DNA from: JAWVZY01 sp033721955 | GTDB lineage: Bacteria; Patescibacteriota; Minisyncoccia; Spechtbacterales; 2-12-FULL-38-22 | Reading direction: 5' to 3' | DNA length: 27,853 nt | Assembly (NCBI GenBank): GCA_033721955.1 | Contig: JAWVZY010000005.1 | Span: 1 to 27,853 of the forward strand | In this document: one piece after another, positions 26,904 to 27,853 of the stretch | Position numbering within the stretch: position 1 is the first letter of the stretch | Layout of the letters: every line of letters starts with the position of its first letter | Made by a program: the position numbers and the translations under genes | Notes under the pieces: model-generated | Database searches by the model: none | Told to the model about the DNA's origin: nothing | What the model saw: the letters and a program-made list of their open reading frames with translations, nothing else

Positions 26904-27853
26904 TTACCAGCTTCCCCCGCCGCCTCCGCCAAAACCACCTCCGCTGAATCCCCCACCTCCACTTCCTGAACTTGAGGGGGTTGAGGCCATTGTATTTGAT
27001 ACAGTTGAAGAAAAGCCGCGCATGTCTGAGGCAAATGCAGATGCGTTAAAGGCACCCGGCCCCACATACCAACTCGGGCTCTCGGGCTGAATTTCCATCT
27101 TTTCAAAAGCATCCGATAGCTTCTGTGCTAAGCCAAATACTATAGCATATGGCAGAACTTCAAAGAAAAGGCCTTCATTTTCATAAAAACGAGCACGCTC
27201 CTTTTCGGCTGTCTCTATAAATAACTCATATCCCCTTACCTGTCGCCAAAGCTCACGTCCTTCAGCGCTTCTGCGCGACATAAAGCGAGAGCTTATTGTC
27301 ATTATAATTCCACTAATAAAGAGGCCCAATCCTATTCCTGTAAATACAGGGGTTATAGTGCCAAGTCCAATACCAAAGATCGCAATACCTAAAAATATAC
27401 CTCCCGCTCCGATAAGTGCGTATTTTGTACGAACCTTTTTGGGATGCTGCTCAAAAAAGTTTTTACGCACACCTTCTTTATATAATTCCTCTTTTATATC
27501 CTTAAGGTCTTCATAAAAACTATTTTTCAAATCTTTAAGGTGAACACTGTCTTTATCGCTAAAGAGAGCGTTTAAAAGTTTTTTCTCATAAGCACGCAGG
27601 TTATCATCTGCGTCTTTTTTCTTGGTTAACACATAATCATGTAAAGTAAAGCTCAATATTTTAAACGTTTCTCTTTTCTCTATTATAAGATAACCCATAC
27701 TTGCCAAGTGCACTATTGTAGCTGAAATATCAAGAGTATCTGCAGATTCGTCTTGCAAAAGACCGATCTCAGCCGGGCGCAGATCTTTAGGAGGAGTGTA
27801 TTCGGGTGTAATTGGCTCATAATGGAAAAATGGTAATATTTTTTCTTCAACTG
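26904..27853 (-). CDS. DUF2207-family membrane protein (C-terminal part, cut by window edge)
   Basis: The visible 316 codons run past the right edge: the frame stays open from 27758 to 27853 (KILPFFHYEPITPEYTPPKDLRPAEIGLL), so any apparent start inside is internal. PPKDLRPAEIGLLQDESADTLDISATIVHLASMGYLII is the DUF2207 cytoplasmic winged-helix-like part; two membrane helices follow (YALIGAGGIFLGIAIFGIGLGTI, VFTGIGLGLFISGIIMTI), then helices and a Gly-rich tail (SGSGGGGFSGGGFGGGGGGSW) characteristic of the family. The Gly/Ser tail may be a flexible or transporter-recognised end. Function unknown. Confidence 0.9.
   Translation of the reverse strand, partial: VEEKILPFFHYEPITPEYTPPKDLRPAEIGLLQDESADTLDISATIVHLASMGYLIIEKRETFKILSFTLHDYVLTKKKDADDNLRAYEKKLLNALFSDKDSVHLKDLKNSFYEDLKDIKEELYKEGVRKNFFEQHPKKVRTKYALIGAGGIFLGIAIFGIGLGTITPVFTGIGLGLFISGIIMTISSRFMSRRSAEGRELWRQVRGYELFIETAEKERARFYENEGLFFEVLPYAIVFGLAQKLSDAFEKMEIQPESPSWYVGPGAFNASAFASDMRGFSSTVSNTMASTPSSSGSGGGGFSGGGFGGGGGGSW

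Noticed and set aside
1..27853. CRISPR array, tRNA/rRNA, IS element, integrase, toxin-antitoxin or restriction system
   Set aside because: I looked for direct-repeat arrays, cloverleaf sequences, transposase motifs and paired toxin-antitoxin genes on both strands and saw none that I could support.

Overview
This window looks like part of a streamlined, AT-rich bacterial genome. The best guess is a Patescibacteria/CPR member, probably Parcubacteria-like. The reasons are short intergenic gaps, many short proteins of unknown function, a compact 315-residue MetK, a stand-alone EF-Tu-domain-2-like protein, a DUF2207 protein, and two surface proteins that share a domain I associate with that group (motif GYKRLFLNPEIFNFYGHLGG). 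TAA, TAG and TGA all act as stops (the gene ending at 833 stops with TGA), so the genetic code is the standard bacterial one, not the UGA=Gly code of Gracilibacteria. No rRNA, tRNA, CRISPR array, insertion sequence or integrase is visible. The lineage is an inference.

Layout. Almost everything is on the minus strand; only three genes (22650, 24032, 26114) are on plus. From left to right: dapA (cut by the left edge); an unknown small protein; a secreted MepA-like murein endopeptidase; a membrane-anchored cupin and RNase R (one operon); a zinc-ribbon protein coupled to a membrane protein; a leaderless operon of Ig-like membrane protein, M91-like secreted metalloprotease and PspC protein; trhO; a membrane HExxH protein; cdd; metK under a SAM-I riboswitch; a DUF167 protein; a small acidic protein; rhodanese plus a two-TM protein; a polytopic membrane protein with a His/Asp/Glu tail; tspO and a large surface protein; a metallophosphoesterase; a DUF2892-like membrane protein; a helical acidic protein; then surface protein + Nudix + MscS; then two paralogous surface/M23-like proteins around a Lys-rich membrane protein; several small genes; a secreted protein, an LpqC-like esterase and an OB-like membrane protein; and a DUF2207 protein cut by the right edge.

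The most informative feature is how the genes are expressed. One class (about 14 genes) has a TATAAT-like -10 box ending only 6-10 bases before the ATG, often with an extended TGG, so the mRNA should be leaderless or nearly so. The other class (dapA, 1111, 1869, 5115, 8898, 10722, 15426, 16322, 22462 and some others) has a full TTGnnn / 16-17 base / extended -10 promoter, a leader of tens of bases, a strong AGGAG site, and usually its own hairpin terminator. These genes are mostly monocistronic and several are clearly richer in G+C. The two classes interleave along the same strand, often with one unit's terminator U-tract running straight into the next promoter.

Functionally the window mixes RNA work (RNase R, TrhO, the EF-Tu-D2-like protein), salvage and housekeeping (Cdd, MetK, Nudix, DapA), and a heavy load of cell-envelope and secreted proteins, including at least four unrelated small zinc-metallopeptidase-like proteins. 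I did not find a recognisable defence system. The items most worth following up are the dual expression architecture, the SAM-I riboswitch, the 109/110-identical patch between two otherwise diverged paralogs, and the paralogous pair of unknown SD-led proteins at 10399 and 23113.
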